The notes: generated by a model from the sequence alone, not told the origin. A stretch of DNA of 64,000 bases from Labrys miyagiensis (GCF_030160835.1 NZ_BSPC01000021.1:1-64000); one strand, 5' to 3'; positions 26,276-35,540 are shown, numbered from the stretch's first letter. A program made the numbers and translations.

Positions 26276-26725
26276 ATGGCCTTCAAATGCCCTCTGGCTC
26301 GCTTCGAGGCTCTCGGGGCATGTGGCTTGCTGCTCTGGGGCGGATTGACGATCGGCGTGGCTTTCATCGGCACGCCTGCGAAATTTCTCGCACCGACCCT
26401 GACTTTGCCCGTGGCTCTTGATGTTGGCCGTCACACCTTTGCAATCTACAACGAGGTTGAGCTTGTCCTGGTTGTCGCTCTCGCGGTGATCGCTCTGCGC
26501 ACGTCTCAACCCGCTGTGCTGCGTGCCTTGATCTTGCCTGCAGCGATTGTTTTGTCAGAGACATTCTGGTTGATCCCAGCGCTGGATGTGCGCGTGGCCG
26601 CAATCCTTGCTGGCCAGCAGATGCCGCCATCGCATCTTCACTTCGTCTATGTTGCCGTCGAGGCCGCCAAAACAATGGCGCTCATTGTTCTGGGTGGGCG
26701 TCTGGTCCTCTTGAGAGACAGATGA
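26276..26725 (+). CDS. Four-helix membrane protein, unknown function
   Basis: 149-aa inner-membrane protein with four predicted helices, starting MAFKCPLARFEALGACGLLL. Loop segments include GTPAKFLAPTLTLPVALDVG and LAGQQMPPSHLHFVYVAVEA. The arrangement is reminiscent of small DUF4149-like proteins, but I cannot confirm the family. The IS630 right end lies 13 bp upstream and has probably removed or replaced the original promoter. Confidence 0.65.
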   Translation: MAFKCPLARFEALGACGLLLWGGLTIGVAFIGTPAKFLAPTLTLPVALDVGRHTFAIYNEVELVLVVALAVIALRTSQPAVLRALILPAAIVLSETFWLIPALDVRVAAILAGQQMPPSHLHFVYVAVEAAKTMALIVLGGRLVLLRDR

Positions 26726-27228
26726 GGCGATCAAGCAGGTCTAGCCGGAAGGATTTCCCGGCTGGGCAGTCGAGCGCGGCGGCGTTCTGGAGACCTCCCT
26801 GATGCTGGCGCTGCATCCGGAGCTTGGCGATCTGGCATTTCGAGCAGGAAGGTCGAAACTCGTTCCGACGTAGTCTTGCGGCCCAAAGCTCGATCTGCGC
26901 CCGGCACGTTTGCATCGCTCCTGAATGCGCCGCGTACTTAGTTTTGTCGACGCGCCGTCAACCACGTCCGCCGCGCGGGTTCGGTCAGGACTCCAATATT
27001 TGCAGCCATTGTCATATCCGGATCACTGCTGCTTGAAACGACCGGACGAAGAGGAAAGCGGACAAGTGCGACTTGCAACTTAAGGCGAATGCAAGATCAG
27101 GTCACGATCAGTTGATCGCAGCAATTGGGCTTGCTGTCGTTGCCGATGACAACGATCATGATCTCCAGCCTGGAGTGTCGAAGACTCGAAGCCAATCGTG
27201 CCAAGCCGGCGGCGGGCAGGAGATTGTC
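26726..27228. other. Intergenic, nothing recognised
   Basis: About 500 bp with short frames only. AGGAG six bases before 27229 serves the next gene. Confidence 0.45.
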
Positions 27229-28503
27229 ATGACGAAGTACACTTCCACCAAAGGCGCAACGGCCGTCCTGACGAACGTGCGCAATCTGCTACCCGATCTC
27301 GAGGCGCTCTATAAGGACATTCATGCCCACCCAGAACTGTCGATGCAGGAGACGCGAACGGCGGGCATTGCCGCCGAGAGGCTCAAGAAGGCCGGTTACG
27401 AAGTTACGACCGGGGTAGGCAAGACGGGCGTGGTGGGATTGCTCGGCAACGGCGAAGGGCCGACAGTGATGCTACGCGCCGACATGGACGCGTTACCGAT
27501 CGCGGAGAACACCGGCCTTGCCTATGCCAGCAAGGTCTCGGCGGAAGATGCTGAAGGGAACGCCGTACCGGTAGGCCATATGTGCGGTCACGACATGCAT
27601 GTCGCCTGGCTGGTCGGTGCGGCGACATTGCTGTCGCAGACACGCGGCGCCTGGAAGGGCACGTTGATGGCCGTTTTCCAACCGGGGGAGGAAACCGCGC
27701 AAGGCGCGCAGGCAATGATCGATGACGGCCTGCTTAAACGCTTCCCCACACCCGATGTCGTGCTTGGCCAGCATGTCATGGTGGGCCCTGCCGGCACAGT
27801 CGCCGGAAGCGCCGGGCCGATAACTTCCGCTGCGGACAGTCTGCAAATTCGTCTGTTCGGGCGCGGTGCGCATGGCTCGATGCCGCAGGCAAGCATCGAT
27901 CCCGTCGTTATGGCGGCATCCGTCGTCCTCCGGCTCCAGACTATCGTGTCCCGCGAGGTTGCCGCAACCGACGCCGCGGTGGTAACGGTCGGCGTGTTGC
28001 AGGCCGGCACCAAGGAGAACGTCATTCCCGACGAAGCCATCATCAAGCTCAATGTGCGGACGTTCGACGCTGGCGTGCGCAAACATGTGCTCGACGCGAT
28101 CGAGCGGATCGTCAATGCCGAGGCCGAAGCCTCGGGGGCACCGCGCAAACCGGAAATCACACCGCTCGACCGCTATCCACTCAACGTGAATGACGAAACC
28201 GCGAGCAACCGCATTGCCGCAGCTTTTCGGGGCTATTTTTCTCCCGACCGAGTCAAGCATACGGGCCCCGCGCCGGCTAGCGAGGATTTCGGCTGCTTCG
28301 GCACCGCATGGCAAGTTCCGTCGGTGTTTTGGTTTGTGGGTGGGAATGATCCCGGAATTTATTCTGAGGCCAAGGCAGCTGGCAAGCTGAACGAACTGCC
28401 GGTCAATCACAGCCCGCAATTCGCACCGGTTCTGCATCCTACCTTGGAGACTGGCGTCGAGACGTTGGTCGTCGGCGCACTGGCCTGGCTCGCCACAACT
28501 TGA
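27229..28503 (+). CDS. M20-family amidohydrolase (hippurate hydrolase/aminoacylase type)
   Basis: 424-aa cytoplasmic metallo-amidohydrolase that cleaves N-acyl amino acids or related amides. M20D features in order: IHAHPELSMQET (about residue 35), the metal-binding MLRADMDALPIAE and GHMCGHDMHVAWLVGAA, the Glu pair in FQPGEETAQGAQAMIDDGLL, the dimerisation-domain segment GRGAHGSMPQASIDPVVMAA, NVRTFD, and the C-terminal metal ligand region (GPAPASEDFGCF). ATG 27229 has AGGAG six bases upstream; the longer frame from 27073 has no ribosome site. It stands alone, with a TRIC-type channel gene 140 bp downstream. Confidence 0.92.
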   Translation: MTKYTSTKGATAVLTNVRNLLPDLEALYKDIHAHPELSMQETRTAGIAAERLKKAGYEVTTGVGKTGVVGLLGNGEGPTVMLRADMDALPIAENTGLAYASKVSAEDAEGNAVPVGHMCGHDMHVAWLVGAATLLSQTRGAWKGTLMAVFQPGEETAQGAQAMIDDGLLKRFPTPDVVLGQHVMVGPAGTVAGSAGPITSAADSLQIRLFGRGAHGSMPQASIDPVVMAASVVLRLQTIVSREVAATDAAVVTVGVLQAGTKENVIPDEAIIKLNVRTFDAGVRKHVLDAIERIVNAEAEASGAPRKPEITPLDRYPLNVNDETASNRIAAAFRGYFSPDRVKHTGPAPASEDFGCFGTAWQVPSVFWFVGGNDPGIYSEAKAAGKLNELPVNHSPQFAPVLHPTLETGVETLVVGALAWLATT

Positions 28504-28644
28504 CGTCGTTTGCCTCGAGAGGCTGAAAACCAAATATGGTGCAGGGAAGCGGCTCGCCGCTCTGGCAGTTTAAGTATCGGTGTGATTCGAGTGCCACCTC
28601 GCGCCTTCGGTTCGACGCGTTAAGCTCTTGTGGGAGGCGGCGCC

Positions 28645-29313
28645 ATGATCACCATTCAAACCTTCTTGCAAGTTCTCGACCTGGTCGGCACCTTCGTTTT
28701 CGCAATTAGCGGCGCGGTTGCGGCAGTCAATCGCCGCCTCGACATTTTCGGCATCCTCGTTCTGTCTTTCGTGGCAGGAAATTTTGGCGGAATCACACGC
28801 GACCTTCTGATCGGCGCCGTCCCTCCTGCTGCCCTCACAGATGGCCGATATTTGCTGGTCTCGGTCTTGGCCGGCATTATAACCTTCTTCTGGTACGCCG
28901 GCGTAGACAAGCTGCGCAGCCCCATGCTCTTGTTCGATGCGGCCGGACTATCGCTCTTTGCGGTCGCGGGCGCGCAGAAAGCGATCGAGTTCGGTTTGAA
29001 CCCGATAATGGCCTCCCTCCTGGGTATGTTGACCGGCATCGGCGGCGGCATTACGCGCGACGTCCTTCTCGCAGAGATTCCGCAAGTGCTGCGTTCTGAT
29101 CTCTATGCTGTTGCCGCGCTCGCCGGCGCGTCCGTCGTCGCCATCGGCAACGTGCTCGATCTTTCCTATGGCGTCTCGGCTCTAGTAGGAGGGGTTTTGT
29201 GCTTTGGCCTTCGCTTCATGGCAATCAGATACGGCTGGCGTTTGCCTGTAGCACATCTGTCGGCGAGAGGACGTGCGGAAGCAGACCCTTCGAACGAGGT
29301 TGACCAGCGCTGA
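28645..29313 (+). CDS. TRIC-type cation channel family protein (YicG/UPF0126)
   Basis: 222-aa inner-membrane protein of the bacterial TRIC family, homotrimeric K+-permeable channels. It shows two internally repeated three-helix units plus a seventh helix. The signature glycines are present in each repeat: SFVAGNFGGITRDLLIG (about 45-60) and GMLTGIGGGITRDVLLAEIP (about 130-150). ATG 28645 follows GGGAGGCGGCGCC. The hydrophilic tail of about 25 residues (HLSARGRAEADPSNEVDQR) is usual for the family. Physiological role in bacteria is unclear. Confidence 0.92.
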   Translation: MITIQTFLQVLDLVGTFVFAISGAVAAVNRRLDIFGILVLSFVAGNFGGITRDLLIGAVPPAALTDGRYLLVSVLAGIITFFWYAGVDKLRSPMLLFDAAGLSLFAVAGAQKAIEFGLNPIMASLLGMLTGIGGGITRDVLLAEIPQVLRSDLYAVAALAGASVVAIGNVLDLSYGVSALVGGVLCFGLRFMAIRYGWRLPVAHLSARGRAEADPSNEVDQR

Positions 29314-29923
29314 ATTTGTTGGCGATCGCGGCGCCAACGCTGCTTAAATATTGCCTGCTTCCGATTTTTCCGCGGCTACCCAAGCCAAAGATTCGCGATC
29401 CCTGGTCCTCGGGTCAGAACAAGAGTTGCTCGAAATCATGCCCTCAGCGGACAGACTTAGAACAAAAGTCACTTTGGCGCACTGAAACCCATAAAAGGTC
29501 GCCCGGAAGATCCCAAACAAGACATGAGGTCGTTAGTCCGGCCCTTTGAAAAGTCTCAGATAATCTCTTAGCGTATGATTTCGAGCAGCTCTTGTTCTGA
29601 CCCCTTTATCCCTCGAGGCGTTTGCTCAGCCCCACGTGTCAGCGTTCCTCGACTATTTGAAGAAGGCCTTTCCGCAGGGGACGGCTGATGAATTGGCAGC
29701 CTATGTCGCGGACTGAACAACCCGGCCAGCCGCAAGTAGAAGCCCGTGATGCATTAGGTCGGCTCGGGAACGGCAGCTTATCGCTTAGTGCGAACCTAAA
29801 CCGGGCGGTCGACCGACGGCCCCCGACCGGACATCCGCGGCGCGGAACAATTTCAATTCTCGTCCGCAAATCTTCCTTAAGCATGCCGTTGATTGTACGG
29901 ACGCTTTGTGCCGAGTTCATCGA
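29314..29923. other. Intergenic with a possible gene tail
   Basis: A plus-strand frame ending at 29716 reads HVSAFLDYLKKAFPQGTADE followed by LAAYVAD and a stop; it looks like the end of a lost gene but I cannot name it. Otherwise no feature is seen. Confidence 0.35.
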
Positions 29924-30745
29924 TTAGCGATATCCATCCCGGAGCGCGTCGAACTCGCGCGGGGGCTGCCCGGTCACCCGACTGAACACGCGCGAGAAGG
30001 CGGCTGCGCTGTCGTAGCCGACCTGCGCCGCGACACTCTTGACCGGTTTGCCCTTGCCGAGAAGCTGGCGCGCGATCGTCATGCGCCAGACCGTCAGGTA
30101 CTCAATGGGCGTCAGGCCGACCAGTGTCCGAAAATGATCGGCGAACCGCGTGCGTGACATGCCCGCAACGCCGGCCAGATCCTCAAGCTTCCAAAGTTTC
30201 TTCGGCGCCTCGTGCATCGCGGTCAGCGCCTTGGCCAGGCGTGGGTCGGCGAGCCCGGCGAGCACTCCGGTCGAAATGGCGCCGCTCTCAACGACGTGGC
30301 GCACGATTAGGATCAGGAGATAGTCGAACAGCCGGTCGAGCGCCACCTGGCGGCCACCAGCTTCAGAGAAGGCTTCGCCGACCAGCAGATCACAAACCGG
30401 ACCCAGCGCCGGATGTGCAGCGAGCGGCAGGACCACACATTCAGGTAGGCCCTGGCCAATCGGGTTGCCCTCCGCACCCCCGAGTTCGACGGTCGCGCAT
30501 ACGAGGTCGGCTCCGCGCTCGGGATCAACTGCGAAACTGTGGGTCCGCCCGCGCGGCAAAAACAGCAGGGTCGGCTCAACGAGTTCGAGGTCGGCTTGTC
30601 CGTCCTGGGTCACCGTGAGCGAGCCTGCCTTGAACAGGTGCAAATGGCCCACACCAGTGAACTGCAACGTCTGGCACAGTTTCCCGGTGAAGAACGTCCG
30701 GGCCGTCGGCGTTACGTGGGCGAACAGAGCAGCGAAGGGGTCCAT
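29924..30745 (-). CDS. AraC-family transcriptional regulator with cupin sensor
   Basis: 273-aa regulator. The N-terminal cupin-type sensor (AraC-binding/cupin_6-like) includes GHLHLFKAGSLTV and PTLLFLPRGRTHSF. The C-terminal HTH pair reads LEDLAGVAGMSRTRFADHFR and VKSVAAQVGYDSAAAFSRVF, followed by the conserved TGQPPREF. I chose ATG 30745 (MDPFAALFAH), since the ten-residue extension is hydrophobic and has no ribosome site. It is divergent from the small membrane protein gene at 30843, a likely target together with the oxidoreductase further on. Confidence 0.9.
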   Translation of the reverse strand: MDPFAALFAHVTPTARTFFTGKLCQTLQFTGVGHLHLFKAGSLTVTQDGQADLELVEPTLLFLPRGRTHSFAVDPERGADLVCATVELGGAEGNPIGQGLPECVVLPLAAHPALGPVCDLLVGEAFSEAGGRQVALDRLFDYLLILIVRHVVESGAISTGVLAGLADPRLAKALTAMHEAPKKLWKLEDLAGVAGMSRTRFADHFRTLVGLTPIEYLTVWRMTIARQLLGKGKPVKSVAAQVGYDSAAAFSRVFSRVTGQPPREFDALRDGYR

Positions 30746-30842
30746 TGGGACGATCAGCAAAATTATTGGCACCAAGCGTCACCCATAGTCCTCCATAAGA
30801 ACGGTGTGCAAGTCCCCAGTCCTTAATCAACCGGAGAGTCTC

Positions 30843-31229
30843 ATGAATATTCGCTTCGTCACAAAGACCGTTCACGCCTCCCTCGACTATCCCGTCGCGC
30901 TGAGCCTGATGGCAACGCCGTTCCTGCTCGGACTCGGCCGTATCAATTCGCTGGCGCTTTGGGTGTCGGTCGCAACCGGCGTGGCCGCCCTCATTCTCAC
31001 CCTGTTCACCAATCACAAGACCGGTGTAGTCAGGGTGTTGCCATTTGGGCTGCATGTCGCGGTTGACCGCCTCGTCGGCATTACTTTCGTCGCCGTGCCC
31101 TTCGTGCTCGGCCTGCAGGGACTGGACGCCTGGTACTACTGGGCGAACGGTGCTGCGGTTCTCCTCGTCACCTTCGTTCTCAACGCGCCCGAAAGCGGCG
31201 AGCCCGCGCTGAAGACTGCGCGCCCCTAA
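30843..31229 (+). CDS. Small membrane protein (SPW-like)
   Basis: 128-aa inner-membrane protein with four predicted helices (DYPVALSLMATPFLLGLG; LWVSVATGVAALILTLF; LVGITFVAVPFVLGLQG; WANGAAVLLVTFVL). The internal twofold pattern PF-LLGL / PF-VLGLQG recalls SPW-repeat proteins. ATG 30843 follows GGAGAG. It lies 97 bp from the divergent AraC regulator, which suggests control by it. Function unknown. Confidence 0.75.
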   Translation: MNIRFVTKTVHASLDYPVALSLMATPFLLGLGRINSLALWVSVATGVAALILTLFTNHKTGVVRVLPFGLHVAVDRLVGITFVAVPFVLGLQGLDAWYYWANGAAVLLVTFVLNAPESGEPALKTARP

Positions 31230-31463
31230 GAGCCTTTGCTAACATCATGCTGCAGCGGCCGAGTTAACCCTCAGCCGCTGCCGGTGCTTGGACCCCCAAG
31301 TTCGCTTGCCAATGGCGATCCGGTTCGCTGCGGCACACCAGCAAATTGACATCAAGGTCGTCGCGGAAAGTGTCGAGTCGATAACTGGTTGCGTGAGATC
31401 GAAAAGACCCTTCCGCGTCTGCAATTTACCCTGAACCAACAAATGTCTGAGGAGACGACACCC

Positions 31464-32381
31464 ATGAAAGCGATCATTGTGACGAACCAGTCTGCGGGAA
31501 CGGCCGGCATGACACTGGTGGAGGGGCCCAAGCCACATGCAGCGATAAACGACGTCGTCGTTCAGGTTCATGCGTCGGGCTTTGTCCCTACCGAGTTGGA
31601 GTGGCCGTCGACCTGGACCGACCGCCGCGACCAGGCGCATACGCCATCGATCCCTGGACACGAACTGGCCGGAGTGGTCATTGCCCTGGGATACGGCACC
31701 ACGGGTCTTTCAGTGGGACAGCGGGTGTTCGGTCTCGCGGATTGGTATCGCGACGGCACACTGGCGGAGTATATTGCCATGGAAGCACGCAACCTCGCGC
31801 CGCTGCCAGGCGACGTCGATTTCACAGTGGGCGCGAGCCTGCCAATCTCGGGTCTGACCGCGTGGCAGGGACTCTTCCAGCACGGTCGTCTTCAGGCGGG
31901 GCAGAGCGTCCTTGCACATGGTGCAGCCGGCGCGGTCGGTTCGATGGTGACGCAACTCGCACGTGAGGCCGGTGCCTATGTCATCGGCACCGGACGGACC
32001 GCCGACCGACAGAAGGCACTCGAGTTCGGCGCAAATGAATTCGTCGATCTCGAGAACGACGCACTGTCAGACATCGGCAGCATCGATCTGGTGTTCGATG
32101 TCATCGGCGGGGACATCCAGAAGCGGTCCGCAGCTCTGATCCGGGCCGGAGGAACGCTGGTGACCGTCGTCGGCCCGGCCGAGGCGCGGCCTGCAGGCGG
32201 CCTGGCGGTTGACTTCGTTGTCGAGTCCGATCGTGCCCAACTGAGTGAGATCGTCCAGCGGGTGCGGGACGGGCGACTGCGAACGAACATCGGCAAAGTT
32301 TCGGCCCTCGACGAGGCAGTTGCGACCTTCATTGCCAGCGAGCGACACACGGGGAAGACGGTCATCCGGGTTCGTCCGTGA
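31464..32381 (+). CDS. NADP-dependent zinc-less MDR oxidoreductase (quinone-reductase-like)
   Basis: 305-aa medium-chain dehydrogenase/reductase. The GroES-like half contains VHASGFVPTELEWPSTW and SIPGHELAGVV; zinc-binding cysteines are absent, which fits the quinone oxidoreductase/enoyl-reductase branch. The Rossmann half has VLAHGAAGAVGSMVTQLARE, the conserved AxGxxG-type site, followed by GTGRTADRQKALEFGANEFV. The C terminus reads EAVATFIASERHTGKTVIRV. ATG 31464 is preceded by GAGGAG nine bases away; an upstream ATG at 31443 is also in frame. Such enzymes reduce quinones or reactive enones with NADPH. It could be part of the regulon of the AraC protein upstream. Confidence 0.9.
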   Translation: MKAIIVTNQSAGTAGMTLVEGPKPHAAINDVVVQVHASGFVPTELEWPSTWTDRRDQAHTPSIPGHELAGVVIALGYGTTGLSVGQRVFGLADWYRDGTLAEYIAMEARNLAPLPGDVDFTVGASLPISGLTAWQGLFQHGRLQAGQSVLAHGAAGAVGSMVTQLAREAGAYVIGTGRTADRQKALEFGANEFVDLENDALSDIGSIDLVFDVIGGDIQKRSAALIRAGGTLVTVVGPAEARPAGGLAVDFVVESDRAQLSEIVQRVRDGRLRTNIGKVSALDEAVATFIASERHTGKTVIRVRP

Positions 32382-32799
32382 GAACTTGGGGAGAGAAGGC
32401 GGTTCCTCTCTCATCGATTATCGCCTACGCGTCTCGCCGGGCCACCCGCTGAGCGATATGACGACGCGCTTATAACTGGCCCTTCGAAGATCGGCGACGG
32501 CTAGACCACAAGAACACCGGGCGCATGGCGGGCCACGGCCGAACGGCAGCTTGCCGCTCCTTTGGATCCAAGCCGGACGGTCCGGTAACGGCCCCACACG
32601 AGCCATTGAAGGACGTGCCGCTGGATTCGCAGAACGGCGTTTATGAACCGGGCACCTAACCCGACGAGGTGCCGGCTCGAACATAGACGGACTTTGCGGT
32701 CAAAAGCGAAGAGCTGAAAAGCTTGCCCTTTGCTGCCCACTGATCAATGAATGCCCCCGTATTCGCATGCTCATGTCCCTCCTGCTCGGAAAATTTCCC
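32382..32799. other. Intergenic, nothing recognised
   Basis: About 420 bp upstream of the broken cspA. The frames here do not resemble known proteins. The stretch before 32800 would include the cold-shock leader, but I see no conserved cold box with certainty. Confidence 0.4.
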
Positions 32800-33011
32800 A
32801 TGCCAACTGGCACCGTCAAATGGTTTAATCCCCAAAAGGGTTCGGCTTCATCGCACCTGACAATGGCGGCCCGGACGCCTTTGTGCACATCAGTGCGGTT
32901 GAGCGCGCTGGACTGAATGATCTCCGCGAAGGCGAAAAGGTGTCGTATGAGCTCGTAGCTGACAGACGAAGCGGCAAGATGTCGGCTGACCAGCTAAAAC
33001 TAGTGAAATAA
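32800..33011 (+). pseudogene. Cold-shock protein gene (cspA type) with a one-base deletion
   Basis: The frame starts MPTGTVKWFNPQKG, exactly a CspA N terminus with the RNP1 core beginning. At 32840-32842 one T is missing (GGTTC where GGTTTC is expected), shifting the frame. After restoring it the rest reads FGFIAPDNGGPDAFVHISAV, ERAGLNDLREGEKVSYELVA, DRRSGKMSADQLKLVK and stops at 33011, giving a normal 70-aa protein. The lesion destroys RNP1/RNP2. With just one indel this is either a very recent mutation or a sequencing error. Confidence 0.88.
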
Positions 33012-33090
33012 AATGCGGCTATGAGCGCGTCAGGAAGTCCTTGTCCCCTTAAGCGGATTCAGGCGGCGCACGGAGCACTTCCCGGGCGGT

Positions 33091-33276
33091 TCAATCCTTC
33101 GTCCTGTTGGAGGGTGAAGACGCGGCGCTACGAGCCGGCTGGCTTTTCGTGAAAGCCGAGACGGTCCCGAACGACAGGACGTCGACGTCGCGCCGCCGGG
33201 TCATTTCCGCCGGCGTGCAGACGAGCGTCGCGAGCGCGTTCGCGACGCGGGCGCCGTCCATGTGGAAAATTAGCAC
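33091..33276 (-). pseudogene. Threonine aldolase remnant
   Basis: On the minus strand the segment [20 protein letters not shown] followed by [15 protein letters not shown] matches the central part of low-specificity L-threonine aldolase (LHMDGARFANAL...DVLSFGATKNG). After SFGT the match is lost, just before the PLP-lysine region, and neither end of the gene is present. Non-functional. Confidence 0.78.
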
Positions 33277-33453
33277 AGCGCCGCGGGCGATCTCGGCCAG
33301 GACTTCATTCCGTTCCTTCCTTCCGCAGATACGAAAGGAATCCAGAGGTGCCCAGAATCGGTGGCCGATCAGACCAGCGCACCACGGCGCAGACCGTCCG
33401 CGCGCGCTACTCCCGTGGGGAGGTCGCTACGGAGCGGTCAAAGCCTCTCCCTT

Positions 33454-34062
33454 TTAATAGGCCCGGAAGGTGCTCGGCCGCTGCCCGATCGCCGCGTACC
33501 AACGGGCGAGGTTCGGAAAGCGCCCTAGTTCCTGACCTTGTTTGGCGTGTCGGTAGATCCAGGGATAGGACGCCATGTCTGCGATGCTGTATTCGTCGGC
33601 AATATACTCTCTGTCGGCGAGCCGGTGATCGAGTACGCCGTAAAGCCGAGAGACTTCTCTGGTATAGCGATCAATGGCATAGGGAATTGGCTCGGCGGCG
33701 TAGTGCCTAAAGTGGTGCGCTTGGCCCGCCATCGGCCCCAGACCACCGATCTGCCAAAAGGTCCATTGAAGCGCCTCCAATCGGCGAGCGGGTACGGAAG
33801 GCAAGAAACGGCCGGTTTTCTCCGCGAGATGGAGAAGTATGGCACCGCTCTCGAAGACGGGCACAGGCCCGTCGCCCCATGGTGGATCGTGATCGACGAT
33901 AGCCGGAATGCGATTGTTCGGCGATATGGCGAGGAAACGAGCTTCGAATTGATCGCCCCGCTCGATGTCGATCGGCACGAAGGTATAGGAAAGATTTCCT
34001 TCCTCCAAGAACAGGGAAATCTTGTGGCCGTTCGGTGTCGGCCAGAAATACAAGTCTATCAT
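33454..34062 (-). CDS. Glutathione S-transferase family protein (YfcG/nu-class-like)
   Basis: 202-aa cytoplasmic GST. The thioredoxin-like N domain starts IDLYFWPTPNGHKISLFLEE, in which the TPNGHK motif is that of the disulphide-reducing nu-class (YfcG/YghU) enzymes. The cis-Pro/SNAIL-like turn is NNRIPAIVDHD and FESGAILLHLAEKTG. The helical C domain includes QWTFWQIGGLGPMAGQAHHF and the conserved N-capping EYSIADMASYPWI. Its ATG overlaps the stop of the upstream DinB gene (ATGA), so both are probably translated together. Likely a glutathione-dependent disulphide-bond reductase. Confidence 0.93.
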   Translation of the reverse strand: MIDLYFWPTPNGHKISLFLEEGNLSYTFVPIDIERGDQFEARFLAISPNNRIPAIVDHDPPWGDGPVPVFESGAILLHLAEKTGRFLPSVPARRLEALQWTFWQIGGLGPMAGQAHHFRHYAAEPIPYAIDRYTREVSRLYGVLDHRLADREYIADEYSIADMASYPWIYRHAKQGQELGRFPNLARWYAAIGQRPSTFRAY

Positions 34063-34556
34063 TCGGCGGCCCGTGGGAAGTAGGTCAGATCCAAGGCAGG
34101 TGGTGGCACCTTTGTCTGCGACAGCAGCGCGTGGACTTGGCCGCGGTGATGGGCATGGTGCAGGAACAAGTGAGACAGCACCAAGCGTCGAGGCAAGATC
34201 TGGGGCTTTCCGTCCATGCTGGTGTAGTGCAAGTCTCCCTCTAGATCGCCGTTGGCCACGATTTCATCGACCAAGCTGACGATTCTTCGGTCTTCGGCGC
34301 TTCGGGCCGCCCTCAGCGATACGAAATCCGCGCAGAGTTCCGTATCCAGCGAGGGAATGGAATGTCCTTCGCCGGTCAGCCTGCCCAGCCAAATTCTATC
34401 TGTCGCAAGCAAATGATTCAGCGTCCGATGGATCGAGCCGAAGGCGCAGACGCGCGGAAGGAAATACTCGTCGTTCGTCAGTGCCCCACAGGCGTCGTAT
34501 AGGCGCTCGTTGGCCCACACCGTCCAACGTGATAGCGTCCGAAAACTCGTATCCAT
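34059..34556 (-). CDS. DinB-family metal-dependent protein
   Basis: 165-aa four-helix-bundle protein of the DinB/YfiT fold (starts MDTSFRTLSRWTVWANERLY). Metal-binding His residues are expected in TLNHLLATDRIWLGRL and in LSHLFLHHAHHRGQVHALLS; the latter HxxHHRGQ pattern is diagnostic. The start at 34556 follows AAGGGAG. Some family members are thiol (bacillithiol/mycothiol) transferases, which would agree with the coupled GST gene, but this is inference. A divergent LysR-family gene begins 87 bp away. Confidence 0.92.
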   Translation of the reverse strand: MDTSFRTLSRWTVWANERLYDACGALTNDEYFLPRVCAFGSIHRTLNHLLATDRIWLGRLTGEGHSIPSLDTELCADFVSLRAARSAEDRRIVSLVDEIVANGDLEGDLHYTSMDGKPQILPRRLVLSHLFLHHAHHRGQVHALLSQTKVPPPALDLTYFPRAAE

Positions 34557-34643
34557 TGTGGCTCCCTTGTATTGCGGGAGTAGTCTAATCCGAAGGCTGC
34601 AAATGGTCGAAAACAACCTCCTAATGACGGATAAGGCAGGCTG

Positions 34644-35540
34644 ATGCCGGTCCGCCACGATCCTCCTCCGACCCATATGCTCCAGGCGTTCTCCTCCGTC
34701 GCGAAGCTCAAGAGCTTCAGTCGTGCGGCAGCAGAGATAGGGGTCAGCCAAAGCGCCATCAGCCAACGGATTGCGGCACTCGAAGCGAGGCTCGACACCC
34801 GCCTGCTGCACCGGGAAAATGGCCAGTTCGAACTGACGGCGGAGGGTGCGGCCTATCTGGAGACAGTTGACGCGGTGCTCGATGCGCTGAGGCGTGCGGC
34901 GTCGCGCGTCGCCGATCGCCGGGCCATCGTGCGGATTAGTGTGTTGCCGTCATTCGCGCGCTGCTGGCTCGCCCCGCGGTTCGTAATGTTTGCTTCGTTG
35001 TTTCCGGACGTAGACGTTGCCTTGCACGTTTCGGACGACAAGGTGTCGTTGGAGGATGGCGATTACGATCTCGCAATACGCTTGCGTCCCTCTGCCGATC
35101 GGTCCGGGGAGTCGATGACAAAGGATGATGATGTCATGATTGCGGTCGCCGCACCGGGCCGCTCGACTTCAACATCTACTGCGTCTGACCCATTTGCCGA
35201 CCTCCCTCTGCTGGCGGATGACTGTGGTCGATTGGGGCTTCCCGCATGGGGGGCCTGGAGATCTTGGTATCGACTCAACCGCTGCGATCGGTCGCCAACG
35301 CGGGGATTCGCGTTTAGCGACGCGGGATTGATGGTCGACGCGGCGTTGTCCGGCGCCGGGGCGGCCCTGGTTCGAAGATCCCTCGTGGCCGATAGCATCA
35401 AGACAGGGAAACTGGTCTCGGTAGGATCGAGCCTGCCTTCTCCCGGACGGACGGTGCTGCTTGAGCGCCCTAATGGCCGCAGCTCAAAAGCTGTTCAGCG
35501 GGTGGCGCGTTGGTTTCTCGATGCGTCGCATAGTACCTAG
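34644..35540 (+). CDS. LysR-family transcriptional regulator
   Basis: 298-aa regulator. The N-terminal winged helix is intact (MLQAFSSVAKLKSFSRAAAE; GVSQSAISQRIAALEARLDT). The co-inducer domain begins near IVRISVLPSFARCWLAPRFV and includes DYDLAIRLRP, the pattern of the GcvA/TrpI-like group. It is divergent from the dinB-gst pair, and is therefore the most likely regulator of that pair. Length is normal. No inducer can be deduced. Confidence 0.92.
   Translation: MPVRHDPPPTHMLQAFSSVAKLKSFSRAAAEIGVSQSAISQRIAALEARLDTRLLHRENGQFELTAEGAAYLETVDAVLDALRRAASRVADRRAIVRISVLPSFARCWLAPRFVMFASLFPDVDVALHVSDDKVSLEDGDYDLAIRLRPSADRSGESMTKDDDVMIAVAAPGRSTSTSTASDPFADLPLLADDCGRLGLPAWGAWRSWYRLNRCDRSPTRGFAFSDAGLMVDAALSGAGAALVRRSLVADSIKTGKLVSVGSSLPSPGRTVLLERPNGRSSKAVQRVARWFLDASHST

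Noticed and set aside
30804-30842. N-terminal extension of the small membrane protein
   Set aside because: The ribosome site GGAGAG precedes ATG 30843, and the extension adds charged residues not expected before the first helix.
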